This document shows, one piece after another, positions 5,283 through 6,448 of a DNA stretch of 6,448 bases. The DNA comes from Planctomycetaceae bacterium TMED10 (GTDB lineage: Bacteria > Planctomycetota > Planctomycetia > Pirellulales > UBA7805): contig NHBP01000060.1 in assembly GCA_002168195.1 (NCBI GenBank), positions 5,723 to 12,170 of the forward strand, given 5' to 3'. How positions within the stretch are numbered: the stretch's first letter is position 1; the number at the start of each line of letters is the position of its first letter. The notes below the pieces were generated by a model that did no database searches, had not been told where the DNA came from, and saw only the letters and a list, made by a program, of their open reading frames with translations. Position numbers and translations under genes: made by a program.

Positions 5283-6448
5283 ATGTCTCTTTCCAGTCCA
5301 CACCCCCAGCCTCGCACCCTGCTCGATAAAATCTGGGAGCAGCATGTTGTGCATCAGCAAGAGGGCCGCCCGACTTTAATCTATATCGATCTACATCTGG
5401 TGCATGAGGTAACAAGCCCTCAAGCATTTGAGAACTTGCGGTTGACCCATCGGCCGGTGCGACGGCCGGAGCGAACGGTCGCAACCCCGGATCATAACGT
5501 GCCAACCAGTGACCGCTCTCTTCCGATCGCCGATGAAACCTCGCGCCGACAGGTCGATGCGTTGCGGGAAAACTGCCGAGAGGCTGGCATCCGGATGTAT
5601 GACTTGGACAATCCCCAGCAGGGCATCGTTCACATCATTGGACCGGAATTAGGGCTTACGCAACCGGGAATGACGATCGTTTGTGGCGACAGTCACACTT
5701 CCACGCACGGGGCTTTTGGTGCTTTAGCTTTTGGGATCGGCACCAGCGAAGTGGAGCACGTCTTGGCAACGCAAACTTTGAGGCAATTCAAGCCAAAAAC
5801 CTGCGAACTTCGAGTCGATGGAACGCTTGCGCCGGGTGTGACGGCGAAGGATTTGGTGCTCTACCTCATCGGAGAACTCACCGCTTCGGGAGGCACGGGC
5901 TACGCTTTTGAGTTTACCGGAAGTGCGGTCCGTTCTCTGTCGATGGAACAGCGGATGACCGTATGCAATATGGCAATCGAGGCAGGAGCGCGTGCGGGAC
6001 TGATTGCTCCGGATCAAACCACCTTCGATTACTTGCGGGGTCGCGAATTTGCACCACCGGATTTTGAGCAAGCTGTCGAGAAGTGGCAAACGCTTCCTTC
6101 GGACGAAGGTGCTCTTTACGATCGGGTGGAATGCTATCAGGCAGCGGATATTCAGCCGCAGGTGACTTGGGGTACAAATCCGGGGCAGGTTGTTTCGGTG
6201 AGCGATGTCGTGCCCAGTCCAGCTGCGCAAGAGGATGAACAGGATCGAAGAACGGTCCAGTCCGCTCTTGATTATATGGATCTTACCGCAGGTACACCGA
6301 TCACGGAAATTTCCTTGGATCGCGTTTTTATTGGCTCCTGTACCAATGCACGCATTGAAGATTTACGCGCGGCCGCTGCAGTGGCTCAAGGGCACCATGT
6401 CCATGACCGGATAGGAGCGATGGTCGTGCCCGGCAGCGGACAGGTGAA
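5283..6448 (+). CDS. leuC: 3-isopropylmalate dehydratase large subunit (partial at window end)
   Basis: LeuC with LeuD isomerises 2-isopropylmalate to 3-isopropylmalate, the second step of leucine biosynthesis, in the cytoplasm with a [4Fe-4S] cluster. The frame begins at ATG 5283 and runs open to the window edge: 388 codons, against about 466 aa for E. coli LeuC, so about 80 C-terminal residues are missing. Visible hallmarks are the start [36 protein letters not shown], the aconitase-family block [20 protein letters not shown] from Cys134, and [14 protein letters not shown], whose Cys353 is the first of three cluster ligands. The other two would lie beyond the window. Residues such as Asp136, Ser137 and His138 are in place, so nothing suggests inactivation. 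There is no Shine-Dalgarno sequence; the ATG is preceded by a T run and ACGATTGCTTTGACT. leuD would be expected nearby but is not in view. Confidence 0.97.
   Translation, partial: MSLSSPHPQPRTLLDKIWEQHVVHQQEGRPTLIYIDLHLVHEVTSPQAFENLRLTHRPVRRPERTVATPDHNVPTSDRSLPIADETSRRQVDALRENCREAGIRMYDLDNPQQGIVHIIGPELGLTQPGMTIVCGDSHTSTHGAFGALAFGIGTSEVEHVLATQTLRQFKPKTCELRVDGTLAPGVTAKDLVLYLIGELTASGGTGYAFEFTGSAVRSLSMEQRMTVCNMAIEAGARAGLIAPDQTTFDYLRGREFAPPDFEQAVEKWQTLPSDEGALYDRVECYQAADIQPQVTWGTNPGQVVSVSDVVPSPAAQEDEQDRRTVQSALDYMDLTAGTPITEISLDRVFIGSCTNARIEDLRAAAAVAQGHHVHDRIGAMVVPGSGQV

Noticed and set aside
5724..6230. Minus-strand frame of 168 codons inside leuC
   Set aside because: It is antisense to conserved LeuC sequence and rich in Arg, His and Ser as expected for shadow translation; no domain is recognisable.

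Overview
This window is a stretch of ordinary bacterial chromosome carrying six protein genes, two of them cut by the window edges. I see no rRNA, tRNA, insertion sequence, prophage or CRISPR array. Base composition looks moderate (roughly half G+C) and even throughout. Several genes have weak or no Shine-Dalgarno sequence, and biosynthetic genes sit in small, loosely linked units. Together with the look of the proteins this suggests a planctomycete (Pirellulales/Rhodopirellula-like); that assignment is an inference from protein style, not from a marker gene.

Layout. Positions 1-174 hold the C-terminus of a class I aspartate/aromatic aminotransferase (+), followed by a small hairpin. After a 216-bp gap with a short tandem decamer comes glgA (+, 391-1884), a complete ADP-glucose-dependent glycogen synthase. 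It converges with a wbpA-type UDP-N-acetylglucosamine 6-dehydrogenase (-, 1961-3289). Upstream of wbpA on the same strand, 154 bp away, is a SAM-dependent methyltransferase (-, 3444-4472) of the family annotated as 3-hydroxypalmitic acid methyl ester biosynthesis (PhcB-like). It is divergent, across 151 bp, from a 188-residue protein of unknown function (+, 4624-5190) with a Rossmann/methyltransferase-like pattern. A 92-bp leader rich in inverted repeats follows, then leuC (+, 5283 to the window end), the large subunit of 3-isopropylmalate dehydratase.

How the genes relate. The aminotransferase and leuC belong to amino-acid biosynthesis, glgA to carbon storage, and wbpA to nucleotide-sugar (uronic acid) supply for surface polysaccharide. 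They do not form one pathway or one operon. The least understood part is the divergent pair 3444-5190, where a PhcB-like methyltransferase faces a small methyltransferase-like protein across a shared control region. No convincing new multi-gene system is visible; the findings are mostly regulatory-sequence candidates and this uncharacterised pair.
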